Source: Paractinoplanes ferrugineus (GTDB lineage: Bacteria; Actinomycetota; Actinomycetes; Mycobacteriales; Micromonosporaceae). Taken from it: a stretch of 64,000 bases of DNA. The first letter of the stretch is position 1, and every line of letters begins with the position of its first letter. The translations under genes were made by a program, and so were the position numbers. The stretch covers positions 124,001 through 188,000 of the forward strand of contig NZ_BOMM01000051.1 in the NCBI RefSeq assembly GCF_016862195.1. The letters are read 5' to 3'. A model generated the notes under the pieces. That model saw only the letters and a program-made list of their open reading frames with translations. It was not told where the DNA came from and searched no databases. Below, piece by piece: positions 1 through 8,467 of the stretch.

Positions 1-113
1 TCGCGCTCGAGCTGGCTGAGCGAGTTCTGAAGCTTGCTGATCGCCTTCGAGATGTCGCCGCTCGCGTTGTGCAGGGCGGCGAAGTTGACGAGCAGAGTGC
101 CGTCACCGGCCAT
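1..113 (-). CDS. WXG100 family protein, N-terminal fragment
   Basis: The gene runs off the left edge, leaving about 37 residues. The visible part starts at an ATG and is a short, uncharged-to-polar helical stretch (MAGDGTLLVNFAALHNASGD, then a helix rich in Ser, Lys and Gln). This matches the first helix of small ESAT-6-like proteins exported by type VII secretion. The W-x-G turn would lie beyond the edge. It sits 26 bases downstream of a second WXG100 gene on the same strand, the usual tandem esx pair whose products form a heterodimer. The family call rests on that context as much as on the sequence. Confidence 0.7.
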   Translation of the reverse strand, partial: MAGDGTLLVNFAALHNASGDISKAISKLQNSLSQLER

Positions 114-139
114 GGTCTTCTTCCCTTCCGGTCCAGGCG

Positions 140-460
140 TCAGAGCGGCAGGCTGAAGCTGCCGCCGCTGTTGGTCAGCTTGCTGGCGGCGCTCGTGTCG
201 GTCGAGTCGTAGCCGCGGCCCGAGGCACGGATCGACTCCGCCGTCTCGGCGAGCGCCTGGTTGAGCTGCCGCAGGTCAGCCTCGTATTGCAGCTTGACCC
301 GGTGGAACGCCTGGGCGCCCATGCCCTTCCAGGCGTGGCTGAGCCCTTCCAGCTCGCGCATGAGCTGACTCAGCGTGGTCTGGAGGTCTTGGTTGACCCG
401 TTCGAAGTTCTGCGCGCCCCGCGCCATCTCATGGGCTTGGGCTTCCGTCTGTCCGGCCAC
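140..460 (-). CDS. WXG100 family type VII secretion protein (EsxB-like)
   Basis: This is a 106-residue protein with the helix-turn-helix hairpin of the WXG100 family. The turn motif W-K-G is at residues 44-46, flanked by two amphipathic helices, and the C-terminal tail is Ser/Gly rich. The length fits the family norm of about 100 residues. The start is a GTG; no better in-frame start lies upstream before a stop. It is followed closely by a second WXG100 gene at the left edge and is divergent from eccE, so it is probably a substrate or structural partner of the same ESX-type secretion system. The specific partner and function are unknown. Confidence 0.85.
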   Translation of the reverse strand: MAGQTEAQAHEMARGAQNFERVNQDLQTTLSQLMRELEGLSHAWKGMGAQAFHRVKLQYEADLRQLNQALAETAESIRASGRGYDSTDTSAASKLTNSGGSFSLPL

Positions 461-684
461 CCGGACTTCACCCGCTTCCTGGCTCGTTCGTCGAAGCCCC
501 CGGCATCGACGTGGACCACCACGTTAGCCCTTTGGTCCAAAGTGAAGGGGGCAGGCCGTGGCGGGCCAACTGCTCTCTTTTCCTCAGCACGTCGACGGTA
601 GCGATCCGGTTCAGTTCGCGGCACCCCGGAATCGGAGCCTGTGGATAACTCCGCACCCCCTGCCGCAGCCCGGGAAGCCATACG
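461..684. promoter_or_regulatory. divergent intergenic region between esx-like genes and eccE
   Basis: This 224-base region separates two divergent transcription units and must carry promoters for both. A GTGGATAACT stretch near 640 is a possible extended -10 for eccE, and a GGGAAG Shine-Dalgarno lies about 8 bases before the eccE ATG. I cannot place -35 elements with confidence. Confidence 0.35.
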
Positions 685-2580
685 ATGACCGCGCAGGAAG
701 TGGTGGGACACGGGGAAGGGCGGCGTGCGGTGACGGTGGGAGTGGCCGGCGGCCGGGACTACCGCGACCTCACCGGTCCGGCCAAGGCTCCGGTGGGCGC
801 CCGGCCGGTCCGAGGTGGACGGTTGTTCGGCGTGCGCGCGAGCCAGCTGGTCGGCACCCAGGTGGCGGTGGTGGCTCTGTTGGTCGGCGCGGTCAACGGC
901 CCGATCGGGATCGCCGCCGGCGTCGTGGTCGCGCTCGGCGTTCTCACCCTGACCTGGCTGCGCATGCGCGGGCGCTGGGTGTTCCAGTGGATCGGCGTGG
1001 CGATGCGCTTCAGCGGCCGGCGGCATGCGGCGGCGACCGGCGCCGCACCGACCGCGCTGCTCGAGTTCGTCGCACCCGGGTCCAGAGTGGATCAGGTGGA
1101 GATGGCCGGCGACCCGGCCGCCGTGATCACCGACGGTTCCGGCCTGACCGCCGTGCTCGAGCTGGGCGATCCGGCCGGCCTGCTGGCCGAGGACGCCGCC
1201 GAGCTGCCCAACCCCGCCTCGCTGTTGCCGTCGGCCGGCCCCGACCATCCGCCGGTCGTCATCCAACTGCTGCTCAGCGGCGCACCCGCGCCGGCGGTCC
1301 GGGCCGGTTCGGGCACCCCGGCCAACTCCTACCGCCAACTCACCGAGGGCCGCCTGCTCGGGCACAGCCGCGCGCTGCTGGCCGTGCGGGTGATGCGCGC
1401 CGAGGGCTGGGCCGACGAGGAATTGCTGCGGGCGCTGTCCGGCCTGGTCCGCAAGCTGACCCGGCGCCTGTCGGCGGTGCCGGCCCGGCCGCTCGGCGAG
1501 ACCGCGGCGCTGCGGGTGATGGCCGAGTTGGCGCACGACAACGGTTCCGGTACGGCCCAGGAGGCGTGGCCGGGGCTGCAGCTCGGCGGGCTCGCGCAGG
1601 CCACCTTCCGACTGACCCGCTGGCCCGACCTGAGCGTCGAGACCTCGCGCCGGCTGGTCACCCGCATGCTCACGATGCCGGCGTCGGCCACCACCGTTTC
1701 ATTGACCGCGGGTCCTCGGCAGTCCGGCGGGCAGACCCCGATCGACCTGACCGTCCGGGTGGCCGCCCCCGAGCCGGGCTCGCTGGGCGTCGCCATGCAG
1801 GCGCTGCGCCAGCTGGTCTCAGCCGAGCGCGCCCACGTCCGCAAGCTCGACGGCGAGCACCTGGCCGGCCTGGCCGCCACCCTTCCGCTCGGCGCCGGCG
1901 AGCCGGCGACGGTGCCCGGTCTGCCACCCGACGGAGTGCATCCGGCGGAGAGGTACGACGGACTCCACCTCCCGGTCGGCGCGTCCGGCCTGATGCTCGG
2001 CCGCAACCGGCACGGCAACCCGGTGGTGGTGCGGCTGTTCCGCCCCGAGCAGACCCGCGCGCTGTTGATCGGCGGCGTCCGCTGCGCTCAGCTGGTCGCG
2101 CTGCGGGCGATGGCGGTCGGCGCCCGGGTGGTCGTGCAGACCGCCCGCCCACAGGCCTGGGAGCCGTTCGTGCGGGGCGCCGCGGTGCCCGGCGAGTCGA
2201 TCGTCGTGGTGCCGCCCGGCCGGCAGATCGAGCTGACCCCCGGTTCGGCCCTGCACCCCCTTCTCCTGGTGGTCGACGTCGGCCCGGTCGGCGCCGACAC
2301 CGGGCTCGGCCGCGGCTGGCAGGCCACCCTCGTGGTGCGCGACGAGTTCGGGACGGCCGACGTCGACATCGCTTCCCGGGCCGACGTGGTCATGGTCCAG
2401 CCGTTGCGGCCGGACGAGGCGACCCAGCTGGCGAGCACGCTCGGTCTCGGCGAGGTCGGCCAGTGGCTGACCCGCATCCGGCCCGACATGGTCGGGGTGG
2501 TCAACCGGCGTGCGGTCCGCTGGGCGGCGCTGGCCCAGACCTCGATCGAGAGCCAACTCATCGGCCCCGCCGCGAGATAA
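685..2580 (+). CDS. eccE: type VII secretion protein EccE
   Basis: This 631-residue protein is the peripheral membrane component of the ESX/type VII secretion core, which in mycobacteria borders the EccB/C/D complex. It has the EccE layout: a short cytosolic N-terminus, two adjacent membrane helices (about residues 54-71 and 73-92), then a basic stretch (RMRGRW) and a long soluble region rich in Val, Leu, Ala and Gly. The ATG start has GGGAAG upstream. It is divergent from the WXG100 pair. The other core genes (eccB, eccC, eccD, mycP) are not in the window, so they probably lie to the left. The family is recognised from overall architecture rather than a catalytic motif. Confidence 0.8.
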   Translation: MTAQEVVGHGEGRRAVTVGVAGGRDYRDLTGPAKAPVGARPVRGGRLFGVRASQLVGTQVAVVALLVGAVNGPIGIAAGVVVALGVLTLTWLRMRGRWVFQWIGVAMRFSGRRHAAATGAAPTALLEFVAPGSRVDQVEMAGDPAAVITDGSGLTAVLELGDPAGLLAEDAAELPNPASLLPSAGPDHPPVVIQLLLSGAPAPAVRAGSGTPANSYRQLTEGRLLGHSRALLAVRVMRAEGWADEELLRALSGLVRKLTRRLSAVPARPLGETAALRVMAELAHDNGSGTAQEAWPGLQLGGLAQATFRLTRWPDLSVETSRRLVTRMLTMPASATTVSLTAGPRQSGGQTPIDLTVRVAAPEPGSLGVAMQALRQLVSAERAHVRKLDGEHLAGLAATLPLGAGEPATVPGLPPDGVHPAERYDGLHLPVGASGLMLGRNRHGNPVVVRLFRPEQTRALLIGGVRCAQLVALRAMAVGARVVVQTARPQAWEPFVRGAAVPGESIVVVPPGRQIELTPGSALHPLLLVVDVGPVGADTGLGRGWQATLVVRDEFGTADVDIASRADVVMVQPLRPDEATQLASTLGLGEVGQWLTRIRPDMVGVVNRRAVRWAALAQTSIESQLIGPAAR

Positions 2581-2643
2581 AAGCGGGGAAAGATCGCGTG
2601 GTGCCATATCGGCACTGGCATGATCGTGGCACCATCGCTGGCC

Positions 2644-3027
2644 ATGGGAATTCTCATCCGGCTGGTGATCACGGCCGTCTCGCTGTGGATCTCGACCCTG
2701 GTGATCAGCGGGATCGAGCTGAACACCGACTCGCTCTCCAAGAAGATCATCACGCTGCTGGTCGTCGCGGCGATCTTCGGCATCGTCAACGCGGTGCTCC
2801 GCCCGATCATCAAGGTGGTCGGCTGCGGGCTCTACGTGCTGACCCTCGGCCTCATCGCCCTCATCGTCAACGGTCTGCTGTTCATGCTGACCAGCTGGAT
2901 CGCCGGCAAGCTCGACCTGCCGTTCCACGTGGACGGCTTCTGGCCGAGCGCGGTGCTGGGGGCCCTGCTCGTCGGCGTGGTGAGCTGGCTGCTCAACATG
3001 GTGGTGCCGGACGGTTCGGACGACTGA
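2644..3027 (+). CDS. phage holin family (4-TMS) small membrane protein
   Basis: This is a 127-residue hydrophobic protein with four predicted membrane helices (first GILIRLVITAVSLWI, last near WPSAVLGALLVGVVSWLL). It ends in a short acidic tail. It matches the widespread actinobacterial family annotated as 'phage holin family' or DUF360/YvlD-like. These are not lytic holins in any demonstrated sense, and there is no phage context here. The ATG at 2644 is preferred because the family usually begins with M-x-hydrophobic-x-x-R; an ATG eight codons upstream is possible. No clear ribosome binding site precedes it, so it may be leaderless. Confidence 0.75.
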   Translation: MGILIRLVITAVSLWISTLVISGIELNTDSLSKKIITLLVVAAIFGIVNAVLRPIIKVVGCGLYVLTLGLIALIVNGLLFMLTSWIAGKLDLPFHVDGFWPSAVLGALLVGVVSWLLNMVVPDGSDD

Positions 3028-3103
3028 GGCGGACAGCCGCGCCGTTCCGTGAGCTGAGCCATACGCAAGGACCGATTCCCCGGAACGGCCTTACCGTGAG
3101 GGC

Positions 3104-4039
3104 ATGAGCGAGGAGCGGCGCGGATATCTCTACGGCCTGCTGGCGTACGTCATGTGGGGTTTCTTCCCGATCTACTTCAAGTTGCTGCGCCCGGCTTCCC
3201 CGCTGGAGATCCTCGCGCACCGGGTGATCTGGTCGGCCCTCTTCGTCGCGCTGCTGCTCACCGCGATGCGCAACTGGCGTTTCCTGGCCCGGGTGGTGCG
3301 CTCGCCCCGGCTGTTCGGGGGCATCGCCCTGGCCGCGGTGCTGATCGCGATCAACTGGGGCACCTACATCTACGGCGTCAACTCGTCACGGGTCGTCGAG
3401 ACGGCGCTCGGCTACTTCATCACCCCGCTCGTGCTTGTGCTGCTGGCCGTGACCGTGCAGCGGGAGCGGCTACGCCGCTGGCAGTGGGCGGCGGTGGCGG
3501 TGGGCGGCGTCGCGGTCGCGGTGCTGACCATCGACTACGGCCGGTTGCCGTACATCGCCCTGCTGCTGGCCGCCAGTTTCGGCACGTACAGCCTGGTCAA
3601 GAAGCGGATGTCGCTGCCGCCCGCGGAGGGTCTGTTCGTCGAGTCGGCGGTGCTGGCACTTCCGGCACTGATCTACGTGGGCTGGCTGACCACCACCGGC
3701 GACGCCAAGTTCGGCCACGTGTCGGCACTGCACACGGTGCTGATGATCGTGTCCGGCATCGCCACCGCCGTACCCCTGCTGCTGTTCGCGGCGGCCGCCA
3801 ACCGGATCTCGATGATCGGCATCGGCATCCTGCAGTACGTGGCGCCGATCCTTCAGCTGGCGTGCGGCCTGCTGATCTTCCACGAGCCGATGCCGCCGGC
3901 TCGGCTCGCCGGTTTCGGCCTGGTCTGGGTGGCGCTGATCCTGTTCACCTGGGACGCGCTGCGGCACCAGCGGAAACGAACGACGATCGGCACGACGGCC
4001 GCCACCGCCGAACCGATCGCCGCACTTCCACCCCGCTGA
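3104..4039 (+). CDS. rarD: EamA/RarD family transporter
   Basis: This 311-residue inner-membrane protein of the drug/metabolite transporter superfamily has two EamA halves of about five helices each. The N-terminus (GYLYGLLAYVMWGFFPIYFK) is the RarD signature, and the length matches RarD (about 300). RarD proteins are annotated as chloramphenicol-sensitivity permeases, but the substrate is unproven. It stands alone, following the holin-like gene by 76 bases, and converges on the anti-sigma-factor gene. Confidence 0.85.
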   Translation: MSEERRGYLYGLLAYVMWGFFPIYFKLLRPASPLEILAHRVIWSALFVALLLTAMRNWRFLARVVRSPRLFGGIALAAVLIAINWGTYIYGVNSSRVVETALGYFITPLVLVLLAVTVQRERLRRWQWAAVAVGGVAVAVLTIDYGRLPYIALLLAASFGTYSLVKKRMSLPPAEGLFVESAVLALPALIYVGWLTTTGDAKFGHVSALHTVLMIVSGIATAVPLLLFAAAANRISMIGIGILQYVAPILQLACGLLIFHEPMPPARLAGFGLVWVALILFTWDALRHQRKRTTIGTTAATAEPIAALPPR

Positions 4040-4054
4040 CCTGGGATCAGAAGG

Positions 4055-4744
4055 TCAGGGGACGTCGTAGGCAAGCAGCGGCTTGCCGTTGGACTGCACC
4101 ACCTCGAGGCGGGCGAGATTGCCGGCGGCGAAGTGGGTGGCCCCGTCCATCCGGAACTCGGCGCCCGGCGCACCCGTCCACGAACCGACCTGCTCCTGCT
4201 CGTCGTCGCGGCCGTAGGCGACCAGACGCAGGGTGGCCGGCTGGAGGCCCCGGTAGACACACTGCAACTCGACCTTGGTGCCGCCGGTGTTGCCGGCCAT
4301 CCGCAGCGTGGCGGTGACCGGCGAGCTGCCGTCGACGCGGGTCATCGCGACCGCCGGGCCGGACAGCTGATCGGTGGTGGCGCCACCGCCTTTGGTGAAC
4401 GCGAGCACGCCGATGCCGATCAGACCGACCAGGATCACGGCTGCCACGGTGCTCAATACCCGTACGCCGAAAGCCTTTCGCCGTTTGCCTCGAGCCGTCG
4501 CCGGCGCGGCCAGGTCGCGCAGCGAGGCACCGGGATGGTCGCCGGTCGTCAGGGTCGGGTCGAGCAGCTTCGCGAACTCCTGCGCGTCGAGGCGGGAGAG
4601 AAGATCGGGCAGCGCCGAGATGTCGGCAACCGCTTCCCGGCAGAACGAACAGGTCGCCAAGTGACGCTCGTAAGCGGCTCGCTCGGCCGGTGACAGCGCA
4701 CCTAACACATACGCCCCGTCATCATGCTCATGCTCACAGTGCAC
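4055..4744 (-). CDS. zinc-finger transmembrane anti-sigma factor
   Basis: This 229-residue protein begins with an anti-sigma zinc-binding domain: an N-terminal Cys/His run (HCEHEH) followed by H-x3-C-x2-C (HLATCSFC). A single membrane helix follows at about residues 128-150, and then an extracytoplasmic domain rich in beta structure. This is the layout of ZAS-type anti-sigma factors that sequester an ECF sigma factor at the membrane. The start is GTG with GGAGG about 11 bases upstream. It is odd that no ECF sigma gene is adjacent: the neighbours are rarD and an IclR regulator. Its partner must be encoded elsewhere, or the outer domain has taken another sensory job. Confidence 0.8.
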   Translation of the reverse strand: MHCEHEHDDGAYVLGALSPAERAAYERHLATCSFCREAVADISALPDLLSRLDAQEFAKLLDPTLTTGDHPGASLRDLAAPATARGKRRKAFGVRVLSTVAAVILVGLIGIGVLAFTKGGGATTDQLSGPAVAMTRVDGSSPVTATLRMAGNTGGTKVELQCVYRGLQPATLRLVAYGRDDEQEQVGSWTGAPGAEFRMDGATHFAAGNLARLEVVQSNGKPLLAYDVP

Positions 4745-4833
4745 CCCGTCACCACCCTCCGCTGAGCTCCCCCTTGCAACCGGTACTACGGGCGGCGGCT
4801 ACGGGAGGTTCAACGGAGACTTAAACGAGCATG

Positions 4834-5628
4834 TCAGGCCGTCACGGACTCGCCCGCGGAGAGCGCTTCCGCGACATTACGGGCAGCCGCCGTCAGCTTG
4901 GCCCGCACGACCCGGGCCGAGGTGAGCATCTCCGCCGCCGGCAGCGAGCAGGCGAGCACCAGTCGCCGCTCGATGTCACGATCAGCGACCACGAGCACCG
5001 CCGCGCACGCGAGGCCCTGCCGGAACTGACCCATCTCGATCTGCATGCCGCGCCGCTCGCCGGCCGCCAGATCGGCCTCGAGCGCCTCGGGCGTGACGAG
5101 GGTGGCCGGCGTGAACTGCCGCATGCCGTAATCGCGCAAGTACCGGGCCCGCTGATCGGGGGTGAGCGTGGCCAGCAGCGCCTTGCCGAGAGCGGTGGCA
5201 TGGCCGCCCTCGTCGAAGCCGGGGGCCATGTCGTCGACGAACGGCGAACGGGCGCCCTCGGCCGACGCGGTCACCGCGATCCGGCCGCCGACAAAACGAC
5301 CCAGGTAATGGGTGTAGCCGGTGTCCAGGGCGGCACGACGCAACGCCTCGCCGACCGCGGGCGGACCGCGGAACGCCGAGACGAGCTCACGGTACCGATC
5401 GGCGATCTCCAAACCGACGATGTACGTGCCGTCCTCTCGACGGATCACGTAACCCTCGTAGGCCAGGGTGCGCACGAGGTGGTACGTCGTCGCGACGGTC
5501 AACTCGCACCGTCGCGCGATCTGCTTCACGGTGAGTCCGCGCGGGGCCCGGCCGACCGACTCGAGGACGCGCAACGCGCGTGACACGCTCCGAATCAGAT
5601 CGGACGGCTCCGCCAGGGGGTCGCGCAC
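4834..5628 (-). CDS. IclR family transcriptional regulator
   Basis: This 264-residue regulator has an N-terminal winged helix (about residues 10-75, with LTVKQIARRCELTVATTYH as the HTH) and a C-terminal effector-binding domain like those of IclR, PcaR and KdgR. The GTG at 5628 is chosen because GGAGG lies 5 bases before it; an open frame continues upstream without a ribosome site. It is divergent from an MFS permease gene with 152 bases between starts. That interval contains inverted repeats, so the simplest reading is that it controls the permease and itself in response to the transported compound. Confidence 0.9.
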   Translation of the reverse strand: MRDPLAEPSDLIRSVSRALRVLESVGRAPRGLTVKQIARRCELTVATTYHLVRTLAYEGYVIRREDGTYIVGLEIADRYRELVSAFRGPPAVGEALRRAALDTGYTHYLGRFVGGRIAVTASAEGARSPFVDDMAPGFDEGGHATALGKALLATLTPDQRARYLRDYGMRQFTPATLVTPEALEADLAAGERRGMQIEMGQFRQGLACAAVLVVADRDIERRLVLACSLPAAEMLTSARVVRAKLTAAARNVAEALSAGESVTA

Positions 5629-5693
5629 AGCTACCTCCGACGCCAGGGACTTACACCATATGAATAATCTTCCGTCGGGGGAATGCCAAAAGC

Positions 5694-5726
5694 GTGTGGA
5701 TCTCGATCGATTTACACAAGGTGTGT
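5694..5726. promoter_or_regulatory. overlapping inverted repeats, candidate IclR operator
   Basis: The first repeat is GTGTGGAT-N8-ATTTACAC (5694-5717, six of eight positions paired). It overlaps the second, ACACA-AGG-TGTGT (5714-5726, perfect 5-base arms). Both lie between the divergent IclR and MFS genes, 55-87 bases before the MFS start. Operator function is inference. Confidence 0.5.
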
Positions 5727-5780
5727 GGTCATTGGCACTCAACGCGCTCGGATGCATTCTGCCGGCTTAGTCTGCGAGAG

Positions 5781-6965
5781 ATGGCCGCCAGCAAGATCGA
5801 ATTTGAGCACAACGCATCGACCAGCGTGAACGTCGTCAGACCGCTACGCGCAGCGACCGGTGCCCTCACCACGACGATCGCGGTGTCGGTTCCGGTGTTC
5901 CTGGTCGGCGGTCTCGCCGTGCAACTCGGCGACGATCTCAACTTCTCCCCCGCCGGGCTCGGACTGGCCGTCTCCGCCTACTTCGGCGTCAGCGCGCTCG
6001 CCTCGATCCCGGCGGGCGCCCTCGTCGAACGCTACGGCGCCGTGCGGATCTCCCGGCTCGGCATCGGACTCGCGGCCGCCTCGATGCTCGGTATCGCACT
6101 GTTCGCGAGTGCACTGTGGAGTCTGATCGCGATCCTGGCCCTCGGCGCCGGCGCGAACGCGATGGGACAGCTCGCCAGCAACACCAGTCTGTCCCGGCAC
6201 GTTCCGCCCGGCCGACAGGGGTTGTCGTTCGGCGTGAAACAGGCCGCGATCCCGGTGAGCACGCTGCTGGCGGGAGCGGCGGTGCCGACTGTCGCTCTGA
6301 CCCTCGGCTGGCGGTGGGCGTTCGCTCTCGTCGCTTTCCTGGCGCTGATGGCCGTCTTCCTGGTGCCCGGGTCACGGGATTCACCTACCGTTCCCGACAA
6401 ATCGGAAAAGAGGGCTACCGGCGCGCTCGTAGTCGTCGGTCTCGCCGCCACCCTCGCCGCCGCCTCAGCCAACGCACTCGGCACCTTCCTCGTCGACTCC
6501 GCCGTCGCCCGCGGCATCTCCCCCGGCTCGGCCGGCCTGGCGCTCACGCTCGGTAGCGCTGTCTGTGTCACTGCCCGCATCCTCGGCGGCTGGCAGGCCG
6601 ACCGCCGCCCCGGCCGTCAAGTCGGCGTCATCTCCGGACTGCTCGCCTGCGGAGCCGCCGGGCTGCTCCTGCTCGCGGTGCCCGGACAGGTCGCCCTGGT
6701 GGCGGGGGTCGTGCTCGGCTTCGGCTTCGGGTGGGCCTGGCCCGGCCTGATGAACTTCGCCGTGGTCCGGCTGCATCCCCAAGCTCCGGCGGCGGCCACC
6801 TCCATCACCCAGACCGGGGTGTACGCCGGAGGTTGCATCGGCCCGCTCGGACTGGGCACGCTCGCCACCGTTGTCGGCTATCCGGCGATGTGGTTGACCG
6901 CAGCCGGGGCGATGGTCGGTGCCGCTGCCCTGATGTTGGTGGGCAGCCGCCTCCTCAAGCGGTAG
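5781..6965 (+). CDS. MFS transporter (CynX/NimT-like)
   Basis: This 394-residue major facilitator has about 12 membrane helices. The conserved loop after helix 2 carries the MFS-type signature (GALVERYGAVRISRLG). The second half repeats it weakly as ARILGGWQADRRPGRQVG, which is typical of the family. ATG 5781 is preceded by GAGAG and gives a short polar N-terminus; the open frame upstream has no ribosome site and crosses the putative operator. The substrate is unknown. The divergent IclR regulator suggests a small organic acid or aromatic compound, which is inference. Confidence 0.85.
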   Translation: MAASKIEFEHNASTSVNVVRPLRAATGALTTTIAVSVPVFLVGGLAVQLGDDLNFSPAGLGLAVSAYFGVSALASIPAGALVERYGAVRISRLGIGLAAASMLGIALFASALWSLIAILALGAGANAMGQLASNTSLSRHVPPGRQGLSFGVKQAAIPVSTLLAGAAVPTVALTLGWRWAFALVAFLALMAVFLVPGSRDSPTVPDKSEKRATGALVVVGLAATLAAASANALGTFLVDSAVARGISPGSAGLALTLGSAVCVTARILGGWQADRRPGRQVGVISGLLACGAAGLLLLAVPGQVALVAGVVLGFGFGWAWPGLMNFAVVRLHPQAPAAATSITQTGVYAGGCIGPLGLGTLATVVGYPAMWLTAAGAMVGAAALMLVGSRLLKR

Positions 6966-7030
6966 GTGTCGGGTGCTTCAACGGCTGACTGAGATGGTGG
7001 CGGGTTCGCGTCGATCTTGGGCTCTTGGCG

Positions 7031-7095
7031 GGTCCCTTTTCCCTTGCCAACGGGGCCTCGGGACACTCGGAGGGCCCTTTTTCCTTGACGAACGG
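7031..7095. repeat. two imperfect direct repeats of about 23 bases
   Basis: Copy one (7031-7053) and copy two (7072-7095) share a pyrimidine-rich core, CCCTTTTcCCTTG against CCCTTTTTCCTTG. Each is followed by C/A-rich bases ending in AACGG. They are spaced 41 bases start to start. Confidence 0.55.
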
Positions 7096-7247
7096 CACAC
7101 CCTGACTGGCTGGTCTGACATTCAGTGCGAAACGGTCTGGTGAGTGATGCTCGCGCCGAAGCTCGGGATCGCGCCCGCCGGTCCGTCGCGGTCGCTCGGC
7201 GGCTCGCAGTTCCCCGGCGGGACCAGCCGGGCGAAGATCAGCACAAA

Positions 7248-7296
7248 TTCCGTGAAAGGGGTCTCCAGCGGACTCCGAGGCCCCACATTCACGGAA
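7248..7296. repeat. perfect 9-base inverted repeat
   Basis: The arms TTCCGTGAA (7248-7256) and TTCACGGAA (7288-7296) enclose a 31-base loop. They could form a stem in RNA from either strand. The role is unknown. Confidence 0.55.
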
Positions 7297-7381
7297 GAAG
7301 GGTCCAGATCTTGCGAACGCCGGAGTGATTTGCCGCTTTTGCGAAAAATCGGCCCCAGGGTCGACGATCCAAGGCCAGCGC

Positions 7382-7417
7382 TGCGGAGCCCGCCCCTCTC
7401 GCGGGGACGGGCAGCGG
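7382..7417 (-). terminator. GC-rich hairpin after polyprenyl synthase gene
   Basis: On the minus strand, 13 bases past the stop codon, GCCCG-T-CCCC pairs with GGGG-C-GGGC around a GCGAGA loop. Weaker outer pairs GCTG/CAGC extend it. There is no U-tract, so it is only a possible actinobacterial-type terminator. Confidence 0.4.
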
Positions 7418-7429
7418 GGGGTGGCTAGC

Positions 7430-8467
7430 TCAGCTGGTGCGGTCTGCGATGTAGTCGCAGAGCGCCTCCATGGCCCGCTTCGCCTCGCCGGCCGGAAGGG
7501 GCGCCAGCTGGGAGCGTGCTTCCTCGGCATAATTGCGGACGGTCTCGCGCGCGCGCTTCATGGCGGCGGACTCGCGCAGCAGCGTCAAAGCTTCGGCGTG
7601 CAGGGCGTCGTCGGTGATCGGGCCGGTGGCGAGGATCTCGCGCAGGCGCACCGCCGAGGCGTCGGTGTTGTCGTCGTCGGCCAGCGCGTAGAGCACCGGC
7701 AGGGTCGGCACACCCTCACGCAGGTCGGTGCCGGGAGTCTTGCCCGACTGCACCGACTCGGACGAGATGTCGAGCAGGTCGTCGGAAAGCTGGAACGCGA
7801 TGCCGATCGTCTCGCCATAACCCGCGAGGGCCTCGACCATGACGGGTGCCGCGCCGGAGAACAGGCCGCCGAACCGCGCCGACGTCGCGATCAGCGAGGC
7901 CGTCTTTTCCGTGATGACGTGCAGATAGTGCTCGATCGGATCTTTGCCCCGGGCACCCACGGTTTCGGCGATCTGACCGTGCACGAGCCGCGAGAACGTG
8001 CGCGCCTGCAGTCGGACGGCCTCAGGGCCGAGCGAGGCGGCGATGTCCGAGGCGCAGGCGAACAGGTAGTCGCCGACCAGGATGGCGACCGAATTGCCCC
8101 ACCGCGAGTTGGCGCTGGGCGCACCCCGGCGAACGGGCGCCTCGTCCATGACGTCGTCGTGATAAAGCGTCGCAAGGTGGGTCAACTCGACCACGTTTGC
8201 CGCGGCGACGATCTCGGGCGCCTCCGGATTGCCGAACTGCGCGCCCAACGCCACGAGCAGCGGGCGGAACCGCTTTCCGCCGGCATCGGCGAGATGCCGC
8301 GCGGCCTCGGCCACCAGCGGATCCGCGCTGGCCACGTTGGCCCGAAGCGCCACCTCCACAGCGGCCAGCGTCGCTGTGACCGAGGCATCGACGGCGGGGT
8401 CGATGTCAAGGCCAAGCGCCGAAAGCGTCATGTCACCGGTGCTCACCACGCTTTCACGATGCCACAT
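7430..8467 (-). CDS. long-chain polyprenyl diphosphate synthase
   Basis: This all-trans prenyltransferase of about 345 residues condenses isopentenyl diphosphate onto an allylic primer. It probably makes the menaquinone side chain. The first Asp-rich motif is DDVMD (residues 104-108) and the second DDLLD (229-233), each binding Mg-diphosphate; GGKRFRP at about 63-69 binds substrate. The fifth residue before the first motif is Ala (99), a small residue typical of enzymes making long chains rather than C15/C20. The start is uncertain: ATG 8467, GTG 8446 and ATG 8431 are all in frame and none has a strong ribosome site. Menaquinone genes elsewhere in the window support the role. Confidence 0.85.
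   Translation of the reverse strand: MWHRESVVSTGDMTLSALGLDIDPAVDASVTATLAAVEVALRANVASADPLVAEAARHLADAGGKRFRPLLVALGAQFGNPEAPEIVAAANVVELTHLATLYHDDVMDEAPVRRGAPSANSRWGNSVAILVGDYLFACASDIAASLGPEAVRLQARTFSRLVHGQIAETVGARGKDPIEHYLHVITEKTASLIATSARFGGLFSGAAPVMVEALAGYGETIGIAFQLSDDLLDISSESVQSGKTPGTDLREGVPTLPVLYALADDDNTDASAVRLREILATGPITDDALHAEALTLLRESAAMKRARETVRNYAEEARSQLAPLPAGEAKRAMEALCDYIADRTS

Larger units (their letters stand above)
6966..7429. other. 464-base convergent intergenic region without a convincing gene
   Basis: The region lies between the convergent MFS and polyprenyl synthase genes. I found no plausible coding frame: short frames here lack ribosome sites and family resemblance. It contains a two-copy direct repeat, a perfect 9-base inverted repeat with a 31-base loop, and a GC-rich hairpin near 7400, each listed separately. 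A convergent position does not require a promoter here, so the ordered structure is unexplained. Confidence 0.6.

Noticed and set aside
2644..3027. prophage holin
   Set aside because: The family name includes phage holin, but there is no endolysin or other phage gene nearby.
558..3107. 849-residue open frame over eccE
   Set aside because: It is a Pro/Arg/Gly-rich shadow of eccE in another frame with no family resemblance, and it runs across the real genes and their gaps.
7421..7445. tRNA-like GTGGCTAGCTCAGCTGGT string
   Set aside because: It resembles a tRNA D-arm, but there is no acceptor stem, T-loop or CCA-side pairing, and it overlaps the polyprenyl synthase stop codon on the opposite strand.
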